DNA of 64,000 bases from Glycomyces niveus (GCF_017592475.1 NZ_JAGFNP010000003.1:124001-188000), one strand, 5' to 3'. Positions 19,101 to 28,484 are shown, counted from the stretch's first letter. Notes: a model not told the origin generated them from the sequence alone. A program made the numbers and translations.

Positions 19101-19129
19101 TTGACCCCGGTCTTACCGGGGAGTAGTCT
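19101..19129 (+). promoter_or_regulatory. Promoter of the 6C-like small RNA
   Basis: TTGACC (19101-19106), a 17-nt spacer and TAGTCT (19124-19129) make a strong housekeeping promoter. The predicted start is near 19136, with no gene on this strand downstream. Confidence 0.6.
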
Positions 19130-19135
19130 GAGCAA

Positions 19136-19255
19136 AGCGTGCAAACGTTTCCATTTCCCCCACAAGGGTGCGACCAGTGGAGACGTCTGCGCCCGAGAAC
19201 TGCACTCCGCACCTGAGCGCCCTCCTCGCACCCCCGGCGAGGAGGGCGCTCGCTA
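19136..19255 (+). ncRNA. Probable 6C family small RNA
   Basis: A ~120-nt transcript is bounded by the promoter above and a strong terminator. Hairpin 1 pairs ACGTTTCCA (19145-19153) with TGGAGACGT (19178-19186, one G-U) around a loop containing CCCCC. Hairpin 2 is a 14-bp perfect stem (19215-19228 with 19238-19251) with loop CACCCCCGG. Two stems with C-rich loops, the second acting as terminator, is the architecture of the actinobacterial 6C RNA; its sequence between the stems (ACGTCTGCGC) also recalls mycobacterial examples from memory. No protein frame fits. The location after ideR differs from the sites I recall in other genera. Confidence 0.55.
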
Positions 19256-19268
19256 TGCGGCGCAAGGA

Positions 19269-19298
19269 AACGGCCGCCGAGCGAGCTCGGCGGCCGTT
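19269..19298 (-). terminator. Terminator of the deaminase-rhodanese-lipoprotein operon
   Basis: A perfect 14-bp stem, AACGGCCGCCGAGC and its complement, around a GA loop, 15 nt beyond the lipoprotein stop codon. Confidence 0.75.
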
Positions 19299-19312
19299 CG
19301 CAATGGCCTTCG

Positions 19313-19924
19313 TCAGCCTGACTCGGCGTGGGCGGTCGCGATGCCCTTGGCGAGTTCGGTGAAGCCGCCGACGAGTTCGTTCACCGCGGCGGGGTCGGTG
19401 TCGACCGGGGTGGTGTAGCGCATCTCGAAGATCGTGCCGCCGTCGTACCAGCCCATCTCGAGGGCCGGTCCCGCGCCGGTGTCCTCGTTGTGGACGATCC
19501 AGTACGCGGCCTCGCCGAGGCCGTCGATGCTCTCGGTGCCGTCGGCGAGCTGCTCCTCATAGACTTCGACGCTCGCCTCGGTGCCGATGACGAAGAGCGT
19601 CAGGTCCGGGTAGGCGGCCTCGCCGGTCTGGACGGCGCAGGTGAGCTGGGCGGGGGCCTCTCCGCCCTCGGACTCGCCGGGGCCGCCCGACGCGAAGCGG
19701 AAGTCCTCGCCCGTAACGGAGTTGAGGGTCGCGCCGTCGATGAGCGGGCACGCGCCCGCGGCGTCGGCCAGGTCGAGTTCGACCGGGGCGGACGAGGCGG
19801 ACTCCTCGCTGGACTCGTTCGCGGCGGTGTCGGCCGGCTCCTCGCCCGAGGGCGTGCCGTCGTCGCTGCAGGCCGCCAGCGCGAGCAGGAGCGCGGCGGG
19901 GACCGCGAGCAGTGCGCGCTTCAT
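19313..19924 (-). CDS. Secreted lipoprotein, DUF3558-like
   Basis: 203 residues. The signal peptide ends in the lipobox LALAAC, so the mature protein starts with a lipidated Cys and a Ser/Glu/Ala-rich spacer. The globular part contains CPLIDGATLNSVTG and a later Cys (LTCAVQ), the pattern of DUF3558-type actinobacterial lipoproteins. Function is unknown. Its ATG overlaps the rhodanese stop (ATGA), so it is translated together with that sulfurtransferase. Confidence 0.72.
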   Translation of the reverse strand: MKRALLAVPAALLLALAACSDDGTPSGEEPADTAANESSEESASSAPVELDLADAAGACPLIDGATLNSVTGEDFRFASGGPGESEGGEAPAQLTCAVQTGEAAYPDLTLFVIGTEASVEVYEEQLADGTESIDGLGEAAYWIVHNEDTGAGPALEMGWYDGGTIFEMRYTTPVDTDPAAVNELVGGFTELAKGIATAHAESG

Positions 19925-20733
19925 CGCTCCTCCCCCGCTGCCGGCGGCACCGAGGTGGCCACATCGCGGCCGCGCGAGACCCAGTCGCTCCACGAGCCGA
20001 TGTACACCGGCGGCGTGGGGAGTCCTGCGGCGGTCACGGCGAGCGCGGTGCGGGCCGCGCCGACGCCGGAGCCGCAGTAGTAGGCGGCTTCCGGGTGGGC
20101 CGCATAGCGTTCGCGCAGCCGGTCGGGGTCGCTGAGGTCGTCTTCGCCGAGGAAGAGGTTGATCGCGCCGGGGACGTGGCCGGCGACGGGGTCGACCGGC
20201 TCCATTTCGCCGCGGTAGCGCTCGGGTGCGCGCACGTCGACCAGTTCGCGGGTGGCGGCCCATTCGGCGGCGCCCTCGGCGTCGAGCATCGGGAGGTGGC
20301 CGGGGCGCACGGTCGCCGTACCCGGCTTGGGTTGCACCGCTTCGGTTTCGAGGGGGAGTCCCGCTCCGGTCCAGGCTTTGAAGCCGCCTTCGAGGACCTG
20401 CACGTTCTCGATGCCCGCCCAGCGTAGGGTCCACCAGGTGCGGGCGGCCGCCATGCCGTCGCCGTCGTCGTAGACGAGCACATGGGAGTCGTCGTCGATC
20501 CCGGCGCTTCGCAGGACCGCTTGGAGCGCTTCGGGTTCGGGGAGCGGGTGGCGGCCGCCGACGGGGCCGACGGGGCCGCAGACGTCGCGGTCGAAGTCGA
20601 GCCGGACGGCGCCGGGCAGGTGCCCGGCGGCGTAGTCGGCTTCCCGCGAGGGTCCCCCGAGCGTCCAGCGGACGTCGAGCCGGACCGATCCTTGCAGTTC
20701 GGCGGCCGCTGCGGCGCCGATCAATGGCCTCAT
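19921..20733 (-). CDS. Thiosulfate/3-mercaptopyruvate sulfurtransferase
   Basis: 270 residues with two rhodanese domains. The N-terminal domain lacks an active Cys; the C-terminal one carries CGSGVGA, with the persulfide-bearing Cys near position 220. The usual loop CGSGVTA, typical of mercaptopyruvate or thiosulfate enzymes, has Gly for Thr here. It moves sulfane sulfur to cyanide or other acceptors in the cytoplasm. It starts 9 nt after the deaminase stop and overlaps the lipoprotein gene. Confidence 0.88.
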   Translation of the reverse strand: MRPLIGAAAAAELQGSVRLDVRWTLGGPSREADYAAGHLPGAVRLDFDRDVCGPVGPVGGRHPLPEPEALQAVLRSAGIDDDSHVLVYDDGDGMAAARTWWTLRWAGIENVQVLEGGFKAWTGAGLPLETEAVQPKPGTATVRPGHLPMLDAEGAAEWAATRELVDVRAPERYRGEMEPVDPVAGHVPGAINLFLGEDDLSDPDRLRERYAAHPEAAYYCGSGVGAARTALAVTAAGLPTPPVYIGSWSDWVSRGRDVATSVPPAAGEER

Positions 20734-20742
20734 GGTCCCAGA

Positions 20743-21198
20743 TTAACGGAGGTGCGCGTTCGGGCGTTCGGCCGCGTCGGCGAATTCGGGCATCACGGCC
20801 ACAACCACGCCGTTCTCCCGCAGGATCGCGTCGCCGCCGGGCGTGTCGACGAAGGTGAGCGGTTCGCCGAGCGCGTAGACGACGCGGGCGATCCCGGCGG
20901 CGATGAGCAGGCGGGCGCACGGGTCGGGGCGGGAGGCGCGGTGGCCGCAGGGCTCCATGGAGGAGTAGGCGGTCGCACCGCGGGCGGCGTCGCCGGCGTG
21001 GCGGAGGGCGACCTCTTCGGCGTGGTCGCTCGGCTCCTCGGCGCGCGAGTAGCCTTCGCCGACGGCGCGGCCGTCCTTGACGAGGACGGCGCCGACGCTG
21101 AAGGCGGTGGTCGAGGGCGGGCAGCGTTCGGCGAGGGCGACGGCGCGCGCCATCCAGCACGCGTCGTCCTCTGTGGAATACACTTCGGCGTTCGGCAC
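20743..21198 (-). CDS. CMP/dCMP-type deaminase family protein (RibD deaminase-like)
   Basis: 151 residues of the zinc cytidine-deaminase fold: HAEEVALRHAG supplies the zinc His and catalytic Glu, and EPCGHRASRPDPCARLL the two zinc Cys. The PCGHR...PDPC form matches riboflavin-pathway deaminase domains better than dCMP deaminases, but no reductase domain is attached. GTG at 21198 has GGTGGGA just upstream. It heads the operon with the sulfurtransferase and lipoprotein; substrate unknown. Confidence 0.8.
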   Translation of the reverse strand: MPNAEVYSTEDDACWMARAVALAERCPPSTTAFSVGAVLVKDGRAVGEGYSRAEEPSDHAEEVALRHAGDAARGATAYSSMEPCGHRASRPDPCARLLIAAGIARVVYALGEPLTFVDTPGGDAILRENGVVVAVMPEFADAAERPNAHLR

Positions 21199-21370
21199 GG
21201 TCCCACCGTACCGCCGGAGGGCCGCTCCGGAAGCCGCGAGGCGGTAGTCACCGGCCCTTGCCGGGGGCCGATACCATGTGGGGGTCCCCCGACACTCCAG
21301 CCACGTCAGACGTGCGCGCGGCGAACGATTCCAGAGGCCCGCGGGTCGCCGATCAAGTGAGGTGCAGTAG

Positions 21371-22717
21371 TTGTCCGTCCAGTCCCCTCCCGCTCCGACA
21401 CAGGCGCCCAGCGCTCCTGCTGCAACCGGGCAGCGACGGTTCGACCGCTTGCTGGCCGCGCTGCGGTTCACGCCCGGGCAGCTGCGCGGCGTGCTCGCCG
21501 TGATCGCGGCGCTCGTCCTCGGGGCCGGGATCACCGGCATGACCGCGATCCTCGCGAAGTCGGCCGTCATCGAGGAGACCACCAGCCAGTCCGGGCGGCT
21601 CTCCGTGGCCGCCTTGTCGCTGTACCAGGCGCTCTCTCAGGCCGACGCGACCGCGGCGTCCTCGTACCTGACGGCGGGCACGCCCTCCGACGAGATGAAC
21701 GAGACGTACCGCGAGGCGATGCGCGACGCGACCGTGGCACTCGCTACGGCCGCAGGGGAGGTGAAGACCCCGGCCGACACCGCGCTGGTGGCCGAGCTCA
21801 ACGCCCGCCTGCCGGTGTACACCGGGCTGGTGGAGACCGCGCGGACCTTCAACCGGCTCGGTGAGCCCGTCGGCGCGACCTACCAGGAGCAGGCCTCGAC
21901 GCTCATGCGCGAGGAGATGCTGCCGAAGGCGCACGACCTGCAGGAGAACTCGCTCGGGCAGCTCAAGGAGTCGCGCTCGGACGCCGCGGCGTTCCCGTGG
22001 GTCGCCGCGGTCCTCACGGCCGCCGCGCTCGGCACGCTCGTGTGGGCCCAGTTCTGGCTCACCCGCAAGACGAACCGCGTGTTCAACCTGGGGCTCGTGG
22101 GCAGCACCGTGCTGCTGGTGGCCTTCGCCGGATGGCTGGCGATGGCGTCGCTGGCGTCGGCGAGCCACACCACGAGGTCCCATGAGGACGGTTCGGCGCC
22201 GCTGGAGCTGCTGGCCGAAGCCGAGATCACCGCCCAGCAGGCTCGGGCCGAGGAATCGCTCGTGCTCATCGCCCGCGGCGAGGACCAGCAGGCCGCCGAG
22301 CGGTTCGAGGAGCACTTCAAGGCCCTCGCGGACCCCGGTCAGCTGCTCGACCGGCTCGACGAGGCGTTCGCCTCGGACCCCGAGCTGTCGAAGAACATCG
22401 ACACCGCCCGCGAAGCCGCCGACACGTGGCGGGCCGGGCACGACGAGGTCGTCAAACTCGCCCAGGGCGGCAAGTACAACGAGGCCGTCGAACTCGTCGT
22501 CGGCGAGAGCGACACCAGCCTGTGGGCGTCCTTCACGACCCTCAACGACGCGCTGACCGAGGCGACCGACATCAGCGCCGACCGCTTCGCCGAGGCCACC
22601 AACGACGCCCAGCGGTCCCTCTCGGGCGCCGCGGCCGGGCTCGCGGCGCTCGCGCTCGGCGCGCTCATCTGCGCCGCGGTCGGCATCCAGCTGCGAGTGG
22701 CGGAGTACTACGCATGA
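21371..22717 (+). CDS. glnX: GlnX membrane sensor of the PknG pathway
   Basis: 448 residues. Transmembrane helices lie near 42-64, 211-229, 237-258 and 422-443. They enclose two extracytoplasmic helical domains (Ala/Glu/Asp-rich, ~65-205 and ~260-420), as in M. tuberculosis GlnX (Rv0412c), which relays amino-acid status from GlnH to PknG. TTG at 21371 has GAGGTG about 7 nt upstream. The stop overlaps the glnH start (ATGA). It begins the five-gene transcription unit glnX-glnH-pknG-phosphatase-FHA. Confidence 0.85.
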   Translation: MSVQSPPAPTQAPSAPAATGQRRFDRLLAALRFTPGQLRGVLAVIAALVLGAGITGMTAILAKSAVIEETTSQSGRLSVAALSLYQALSQADATAASSYLTAGTPSDEMNETYREAMRDATVALATAAGEVKTPADTALVAELNARLPVYTGLVETARTFNRLGEPVGATYQEQASTLMREEMLPKAHDLQENSLGQLKESRSDAAAFPWVAAVLTAAALGTLVWAQFWLTRKTNRVFNLGLVGSTVLLVAFAGWLAMASLASASHTTRSHEDGSAPLELLAEAEITAQQARAEESLVLIARGEDQQAAERFEEHFKALADPGQLLDRLDEAFASDPELSKNIDTAREAADTWRAGHDEVVKLAQGGKYNEAVELVVGESDTSLWASFTTLNDALTEATDISADRFAEATNDAQRSLSGAAAGLAALALGALICAAVGIQLRVAEYYA

Positions 22718-23670
22718 TTCGACACCAGATCCGGTTCGCGGCCGCTGCCGCCGCCTGCCTCGTCCTCGCGGCCTGCTCGCAGCCCGCCGACATGGGGCCG
22801 CCGCAGGTCGACGTGCCCACGCCGCTGCCGTCGGGGATCAACTTCTCCCCCGAGATCGACACCGCGCCCGTCGACGAGAGCTGCCAGCCGCTCGCGTCCT
22901 ACAACCCCGGCTCGACCACGGTCGAGCAGGCGGTCGCGCAGCTGGACGACCCCGAGCAGATCACGATCGGCGTCAGCCAGTCGACGAACCTCATGGGCTA
23001 CATCGACCCCGAGACGAACACGCCCGCCGGTTTCGACATCGACATCGCCACGGCCGTCGCCCAGTCGATCCTCGGTCCCGACGCGAACATCCGCTTCGTC
23101 CCCATGACCTCCGGGGAGCGCGAGCCCGCCGTCAACGACGACCGCGTCGACATGGTCGTGCGCACCATGACCATGAACTGCAAGCGCTGGGCGAACGTGG
23201 AGTTCTCCGCCGAGTACTTCCACGCCGGGCAGCGCCTCCTCGTCCCCACCGCCTCCGGCATCACCGGCCTCGCCGACCTCGCCGACGACCACCTCGTGTG
23301 CACCGGCGAAGGCTCGACCTCGGTGCGCACCATCGCCGAGCAGTCCGCCGCCATGCCCGTGACCGTGCCCGACTTCAACGACTGCCTCGTGCTGCTGCAG
23401 CAGGGCACGGTCGACGCCATCACCAGCGACGACACCATCCTCGCGGGCATGGCCGTCCAGGACCCGACCCTCCAGGTCGTCGGCGACGCGTTCTCCCAGG
23501 AGCCCTATGGGATCGCGGTCCAGAAGGGCAACACCGACCTCGCCCGCTACATCAACGCCGCCCTCGCGCAGATCATCGCGAACGGCACCTGGCAGACCGC
23601 CTACGACAAGTGGCTCAAAGGACCGCTGGGCGTCGCCGGCGCCCCGCCGAGCCCCCAGTACCGGGATTAG
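22714..23670 (+). CDS. glnH: GlnH, amino-acid-binding lipoprotein
   Basis: 318 residues. A signal peptide ends in the lipobox LVLAAC, followed by a Pro-rich spacer and a two-lobed periplasmic-binding-protein type 2 fold from ~80 (ITIGVSQSTNLMGYIDPETN ... GFDIDIATAVA ... DMVVRTMTMN). M. tuberculosis GlnH (Rv0411c) binds Asp/Glu/Gln and signals through GlnX rather than an importer; no ABC permease or ATPase gene is adjacent here either. Its start lies within the glnX stop codon. Confidence 0.9.
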   Translation: MIRHQIRFAAAAAACLVLAACSQPADMGPPQVDVPTPLPSGINFSPEIDTAPVDESCQPLASYNPGSTTVEQAVAQLDDPEQITIGVSQSTNLMGYIDPETNTPAGFDIDIATAVAQSILGPDANIRFVPMTSGEREPAVNDDRVDMVVRTMTMNCKRWANVEFSAEYFHAGQRLLVPTASGITGLADLADDHLVCTGEGSTSVRTIAEQSAAMPVTVPDFNDCLVLLQQGTVDAITSDDTILAGMAVQDPTLQVVGDAFSQEPYGIAVQKGNTDLARYINAALAQIIANGTWQTAYDKWLKGPLGVAGAPPSPQYRD

Positions 23671-23679
23671 GGAGCGCCC

Positions 23680-26166
23680 ATGAGCGACCAGCAGCCGCCG
23701 CCGGAGCACACCCAGCGCTACATTCCGGGCGCGTACCAGCCCGAGGGCGAGGCCACCGACACCGTCAGCATCCGCAAGCGGCTCAACACGCCGCCCGCGG
23801 TGCCGCCGCAGCCGGGCTTCGCGCCCCCGCCCCCCGGCCCGCCCGGGACGAACGCCGTGCCACCGCAACCGGCGATGCAGCCCTCCGCGCCGCCGAGCAT
23901 GCCGCCGAACCCGATGGCGCCCACGGCCTCCCCGCTCGCGCCGAACTCGGCCCCGCCGATGCCCTCCCCCGCCGCGCCGCCGGTCTCGCCGCCGCTGCCG
24001 CAGCCCGGGACGCAGGGCATCGCGCCCGCCGGGGCCGTGGCCTCCCCGCCGCCGGCCCCCTACCGGGCGCCCGCCGCCCCGCTGCCGCAGCCCATCACCG
24101 GCCCCGTCACGCGCTCCACGACCAGCAGCACCCGCCAGCGCGGGGGCCTCTCGGACATGCCGCCGGTGCCGCCGCGCGACCCCGCCGAAGCGGTCATGGA
24201 CCACCCGCAGGTGCCCGAGCACAAGCGGTTCTGCTCCGCGTGCGGCAAGCCCGTCGGGCGGCCGCAGGCCGGGCGCGCCGGCCGCGTCGAGGGCTTCTGC
24301 GCGCACTGCCGCACCCGGTACTGGTTCACGCCCGCGCTCAGCCCCGGCGACGTCCTCTCCGACCGCTACGAAGTGCTCGGCGCGATCGCGCACGGCGGCC
24401 TCGGCTGGATCTACCTCGCCAACGACAAGAACTTCGCCGACGACCTGACGCAGCGCTGGGTCGTCATCAAGGGCCTCATCAACACCTCGGACGAGGACGC
24501 GATCGAGGCCGCGATCAACGAGCGGCGCTTCCTCGTCGGCATCGACCACCCCAACGTGGTCGACATCCACGACTTCGTCACCGCCGCCGACCCGCGCTCG
24601 GGCCAGCTCCAGTCGTACATCGTCATGGAGTACCTGGCCGGGAAGTCGCTGCGGGACATTCGGGACGCGGTCGACGAGAACGGCGAGCGCCACCCGCTGC
24701 CGCTGGAGCAGGTGCTCACCTACACCGCCGAGCTGCTGCCCGCGTTCAGCTACCTGCACGACCGGGGCCTGCTGTTCTGCGACTTCAAGCCCGACAACAT
24801 GATCCACGTCGAGACCTGGCTCAAGCTCATCGACCTCGGCGCGGTGCGCCACGTCGACGACATGGAGTCGGCGATCTACGGCACGCCCGGGTACTCGGTG
24901 CCGAACGACGAGATCCTCTCCGTCGGCCCCTCGGTGACCTCGGACCTGTACACGATCGGCCGCTCGATGGCCGTGCTCGCCTTGGACTTCAAGGGGTTCA
25001 CGAGCACGTACCGCGACAAGCTGCCGCCGGCCGCCGAAGCGCCCGTGTTCAACGAGTTCGGGGCGTTCCACCGGCTGCTGCTGCGCGCCACGCACGCCGA
25101 CCCGCGCTCGCGGTTCCAGGACGCCGACGAGATGCGCACCCAGGTGCGCGGCGTCCTGCACGAGGTGCAGTCGGTGCAGAAGGGCGAGCCGCGGTTCGAG
25201 CCCTCGACGCTGTTCAGCGGCGAGCAGTCGGTGTTCGGCGAACCGGACGTCGAATACGACCTGCACGCCGTGGGCGACCCGTTCGACGTGGCGCACGCGC
25301 TCCCCACGCCGATGGTCGACCTCGCCGACCCGATGGCCGCGTTCCTCGCGACCCTGCAGGCGACCGACGCGGCGGGCATCATCGCCGAGCTCAACGCCGC
25401 GCCCGCGCAGAGCCCCGAGGTGCAGCTGCGGCGCGTGCGCACCCTCGTCAACGCCGGCGACCTGCACCAGGCCGCCGCGGCGCTCGACCAGTTCGCGCAG
25501 CGCGAGGGCAACACCTGGCAGGTCACCTGGCTGCGCGGCACGATCTCGCTGCTCGCGGCCGACTTCCACACGGCCGCAGCGCATTTCGACGCCGTCTACT
25601 CGCACCTCCCCGGAGAGCTGGCGCCGCGCCTGGCGCTGGCGGCGTGCGCGGAGCTGGCGGGCCGCCGGGACCTGGCACTGCCGCACTACACGCGGATCTG
25701 GACCTGCGACCACCGGTTCGTCTCGGCCGCTTACGGCCGCGCGCGGCTGCTCGACATCGAGGGGAACTCGACGGAGGCGATCACGACCCTGCACCAGGTC
25801 CCGAAGACCTCGGCGCAGTACGGGATCGCGCAGACCGCGGCGATCCAGACGGCGCTGCACTCGCGCACCGCGCCGCCGTCGCTGCTAGACCTGCACCACA
25901 TGGCGGGGCGGCTCGACGAGCTCAAGCTCGAACCGCGGCGCCGCCACCTCGTGTCGACCCGGATCCTGCACCTGGCGCTGGACACGGTGCTGCGCACCGG
26001 GCCCGCGCACGAGCCGCGCGTGTTCGGCGCGCAGCCGGAGGAGCGGGAGCTGCGCCTGGCGCTGGAGCGGACCTACCGCGACCTCGCCCACGCCTGCACC
26101 CGCCGGGAGGACCAGGTGTACTACTTCGACCTGGCGAACGCCCACCGCCCCCGCACGATGCTGTAG
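23680..26166 (+). CDS. pknG: Serine/threonine protein kinase PknG
   Basis: 828 residues, longer than the ~750 of M. tuberculosis because of a Pro/Ala-rich N-terminus (35-165). A TDTVSIRKRL segment (25-34) resembles the phosphorylated N-terminal docking region. Residues ~184-211 are a rubredoxin-like CxxC...CxxC metal site. The kinase domain (~225-480) has Lys264 (VVIKGL), Asp368 in CDFKPDN (replacing HRD) and DLG at 385. A TPR domain follows to the end. PknG regulates central carbon and glutamate metabolism through FHA proteins. GGAG precedes the ATG; glnH ends 9 nt upstream. Confidence 0.95.
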   Translation: MSDQQPPPEHTQRYIPGAYQPEGEATDTVSIRKRLNTPPAVPPQPGFAPPPPGPPGTNAVPPQPAMQPSAPPSMPPNPMAPTASPLAPNSAPPMPSPAAPPVSPPLPQPGTQGIAPAGAVASPPPAPYRAPAAPLPQPITGPVTRSTTSSTRQRGGLSDMPPVPPRDPAEAVMDHPQVPEHKRFCSACGKPVGRPQAGRAGRVEGFCAHCRTRYWFTPALSPGDVLSDRYEVLGAIAHGGLGWIYLANDKNFADDLTQRWVVIKGLINTSDEDAIEAAINERRFLVGIDHPNVVDIHDFVTAADPRSGQLQSYIVMEYLAGKSLRDIRDAVDENGERHPLPLEQVLTYTAELLPAFSYLHDRGLLFCDFKPDNMIHVETWLKLIDLGAVRHVDDMESAIYGTPGYSVPNDEILSVGPSVTSDLYTIGRSMAVLALDFKGFTSTYRDKLPPAAEAPVFNEFGAFHRLLLRATHADPRSRFQDADEMRTQVRGVLHEVQSVQKGEPRFEPSTLFSGEQSVFGEPDVEYDLHAVGDPFDVAHALPTPMVDLADPMAAFLATLQATDAAGIIAELNAAPAQSPEVQLRRVRTLVNAGDLHQAAAALDQFAQREGNTWQVTWLRGTISLLAADFHTAAAHFDAVYSHLPGELAPRLALAACAELAGRRDLALPHYTRIWTCDHRFVSAAYGRARLLDIEGNSTEAITTLHQVPKTSAQYGIAQTAAIQTALHSRTAPPSLLDLHHMAGRLDELKLEPRRRHLVSTRILHLALDTVLRTGPAHEPRVFGAQPEERELRLALERTYRDLAHACTRREDQVYYFDLANAHRPRTML

Positions 26167-26178
26167 CGAAGGAGCTTT

Positions 26179-27246
26179 ATGCAGCCCTCACCCACCCTGG
26201 GCGCCGCGAAGCGTTGCACCGCTTGCGGCCTCCCCGCCGACATCGGCCGCTACTGCGAGGATTGCGGCGGCGACCTGGAGGAGTTCGCCGTCCCGGCCGA
26301 GCAGGCCGCCTGGCTCTCCTCCGTTGCCGTGGAAGAGAACCCGGAGCACCCGGGCGGCTCCGACGACCACCTGTCGTTCGGGCTGCCAGGGATCGGCGCG
26401 GCCACCGACGTCGGCAAGCGCCACCACTACAACCAGGACTCGATCGCGATCGCGCTCGCCGACGACGGGCGCAAGATCGCCGTCGTCTGCGACGGCGTCT
26501 CGGGGGCCTCGGACTCCGAGCGCGCGTCACTCGCAGGGGTGGAAGCGGCGGTGACGGAGATCCGCGCGGCGCTCGCCGAGGGGCTCTCGGCGGAGGACGC
26601 GTCGCGGCGCGGGGTGGGCGCGGCCCACTCGGCGGTGGCCGCGGTCGGGAAGCAGTACCCGAACTCGCCGCCGTCCTCGACGTACGTCTCGGCGGTCGTC
26701 GAGGGGAACCAGGCGATCCTGTGCTGGGTGGGCGATTCCCGTGCGTACTGGGCCGGCGAGAAGGAGGCGAGATGCCTCACGGTCGACGACACGATCCAGG
26801 CGCGCCTCGAGTACCAGGGGGTCGACCCGGCGGACGAGCGGTACAAGAACCCGTACGCCAAAGCCCTGCTCGCGTGGCTCGGTGCGGACGCGCCGACCCT
26901 CAATCCGAACCTCCTCCGCGTGGAGCTCGGCGGGGGCCATGTCGTAGTGTGCAGCGATGGTCTGTCGCGCTATTTCAATGACGATCACGACCTTCTGCCA
27001 CTGCCGGACGGCAGCGTTGGCGACAAGGCGGTAGCGTTGACACGACAAGCGCTCGCCAACGGCGGGCACGACAACATCAGTGTCGCGGTGGTGGAACTCG
27101 AATCCCCCGGTTCGGTCCCGGCAGAAGGGCATGCCCAGGAGCATGCCGGCCAGGGCAATCCGGGTGAGGACGGGGAGTCCGCCGCGCAGCCTGGTGTCGT
27201 CAGCGAGGCCGAGTACACCCAAATGCTTGGAGGGGGACGACCTTGA
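26179..27246 (+). CDS. PP2C-family Ser/Thr phosphatase with N-terminal zinc ribbon
   Basis: 355 residues. Residues 13-31 ([19 protein letters not shown]) are a CxxC...CxxC zinc ribbon. The PPM fold follows: YNQDS, VCDGVSG, GDSRAY, CSDGL and HDNISV provide the metal-binding Asp residues; the first motif has Gln where many have Glu. The acidic C-terminal tail (from ~315) is probably disordered. It begins 13 nt after pknG and overlaps the FHA gene (TTGA), so kinase, phosphatase and FHA protein are made together. Reversing PknG phosphorylation is the obvious inference. Confidence 0.9.
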   Translation: MQPSPTLGAAKRCTACGLPADIGRYCEDCGGDLEEFAVPAEQAAWLSSVAVEENPEHPGGSDDHLSFGLPGIGAATDVGKRHHYNQDSIAIALADDGRKIAVVCDGVSGASDSERASLAGVEAAVTEIRAALAEGLSAEDASRRGVGAAHSAVAAVGKQYPNSPPSSTYVSAVVEGNQAILCWVGDSRAYWAGEKEARCLTVDDTIQARLEYQGVDPADERYKNPYAKALLAWLGADAPTLNPNLLRVELGGGHVVVCSDGLSRYFNDDHDLLPLPDGSVGDKAVALTRQALANGGHDNISVAVVELESPGSVPAEGHAQEHAGQGNPGEDGESAAQPGVVSEAEYTQMLGGGRP

Positions 27247-28436
27247 CCTACCAGCCGACCTACGGCGGTGCCCCACAGCCGGGCGGGTACCAGTGCGCCT
27301 GCGGGGCCTTCCCGCAAGCCCAGTTCTGCGAGCAGTGCGGAACGCCCAACCCGGCATGGCAGCAAGGCCAGCCCCCGCAGTCGCCGGCCTTCGGCCAGGG
27401 CTACGCGCCGAACGACCCTTACGGCCAGCCGCAGGACCCTTACGGGCAGCAGCCGCAGCAGGGCTACGGCCAGGACCCTTACGGTCAGCCGCAGCAGCAG
27501 GACCCCTACGGGCAGCCTCAGCAGGGCTACGGCCAGCAGGACCCCTACGGGCAGCCGTCGCAGCCGCAGGACCCGTACGGCCAGCCTCAGCAGGGCTACG
27601 GCCAGCCGCAGGACCCTTACGGGCAGCAGCCGCAGCAGGGCTACGGCCAGGACCCTTACGGTCAGCCGTCCCAGCCGCAGGACCCGTACGGGCAGCCTCA
27701 GCAGGGCTACGGCCAGCCGCAGGACCCTTACGGGCAGCAGCCGCAGCAGGACCCCTACGGTCAGCAGCCCGGCTACGGCCAGCCCGACCCGTACGGCCAG
27801 CAGCAGCAGGACCCCTACGGGCAGCCTCAGCAGGGCTACGGACAGGACCCGTACGCGCAGCAGGCCTACGCCGCGCCGACCTCGGCCCCGCCCGGACCGC
27901 CCCCGGGCGTCCCGGCCGCGCCGTTCGGCGCCCCGACCTCCGCGCCGCCCGCGACGGCGACCGGCGGGTTCTCCATGCCGGACGCGCAGCCGAGCGACCT
28001 CGCCTCGAACTACGCCCCGCCCGGCCAGGCGGCCACCCGCTGGGGTGTCGCCGTCACCGCCGACCAGGGCTACTTCAACAAGGTCGCGGCCTCCGACGGG
28101 GCCTCGCAGCTGCAGTACCCGTCGTTCGCGAAGCCGCGCCGCTTCCCGCTCGACAAGCCCGACCTGACGATCGGCCGCTACAGCGCCAAGCGCGGCGTCA
28201 CCCCGGACATCGACCTGTCCGGCGACGTGGCCGACCCGGGCGTCAGCGCGCAGCACGCGAAGCTGTTCTCCAAGCCCGACGGCTCGTGGACGATCATGGA
28301 CGTCGGCTCCTCGAACGGCACGTTCCTCAACGGCTCCGACGAGCCGCTGGCGCCGAACGTGGAGTTCCCGGTGACCGACGGCACCTACATCAACATCGGG
28401 GCGTGGACACGCCTGACGGTCCACTACGAGGGTTAA
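27243..28436 (+). CDS. FHA-domain protein with zinc ribbon and DPYGQ repeats
   Basis: 397 residues. An N-terminal [16 protein letters not shown] zinc-ribbon-like motif is followed by ~150 residues of DPYGQ/QQGYGQ repeats (about 57-207) and an Ala/Pro linker. The C-terminal FHA domain (~300-397) shows IGRYS, the Ser/His of SAQHAKL and [12 protein letters not shown], which bind phosphothreonine. It likely reads phosphorylation by PknG, as GarA/OdhI does in relatives, but it lacks the short ETTSV-type N-terminal phosphosite. TTG at 27243 lies in the phosphatase stop and has GGAGGGGG upstream. Confidence 0.88.
   Translation: MTYQPTYGGAPQPGGYQCACGAFPQAQFCEQCGTPNPAWQQGQPPQSPAFGQGYAPNDPYGQPQDPYGQQPQQGYGQDPYGQPQQQDPYGQPQQGYGQQDPYGQPSQPQDPYGQPQQGYGQPQDPYGQQPQQGYGQDPYGQPSQPQDPYGQPQQGYGQPQDPYGQQPQQDPYGQQPGYGQPDPYGQQQQDPYGQPQQGYGQDPYAQQAYAAPTSAPPGPPPGVPAAPFGAPTSAPPATATGGFSMPDAQPSDLASNYAPPGQAATRWGVAVTADQGYFNKVAASDGASQLQYPSFAKPRRFPLDKPDLTIGRYSAKRGVTPDIDLSGDVADPGVSAQHAKLFSKPDGSWTIMDVGSSNGTFLNGSDEPLAPNVEFPVTDGTYINIGAWTRLTVHYEG
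27415..27860 (+). repeat. Tandem DPYGQ-coding repeats in the FHA gene
   Basis: About 20 imperfect copies of a 15-30 nt unit encoding DPYGQ(P/Q) and QQGYGQ. The encoded Gln/Tyr/Gly/Pro tract resembles prion-like or condensate-forming linkers; length variation between strains is likely. Confidence 0.85.
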
Positions 28437-28447
28437 GACGCAAAGGG

Positions 28448-28477
28448 AAAGGCCGGGTCCGCTGGACCCGGCCTTTT
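28448..28477 (+). terminator. Terminator of the glnX-pknG-FHA operon
   Basis: A 13-bp stem AAAGGCCGGGTCC / GGACCCGGCCTTT with a GCT loop and trailing T residues. It may also serve the convergent hydrolase gene. Confidence 0.88.
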
Positions 28478-28484
28478 CGTTTCG

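Noticed and set aside
19140..19153. TGCAAACGTTTCCA as a LacI/CRE-type operator
   Set aside because: It lies inside the predicted RNA and its bases are needed for the first hairpin stem of the 6C-like RNA.
22708..25860. 1050-codon open frame opposite glnH-pknG
   Set aside because: Low-complexity Val/Arg/Gly/Asp composition typical of GC shadow frames; pknG motifs are unambiguous on the plus strand.
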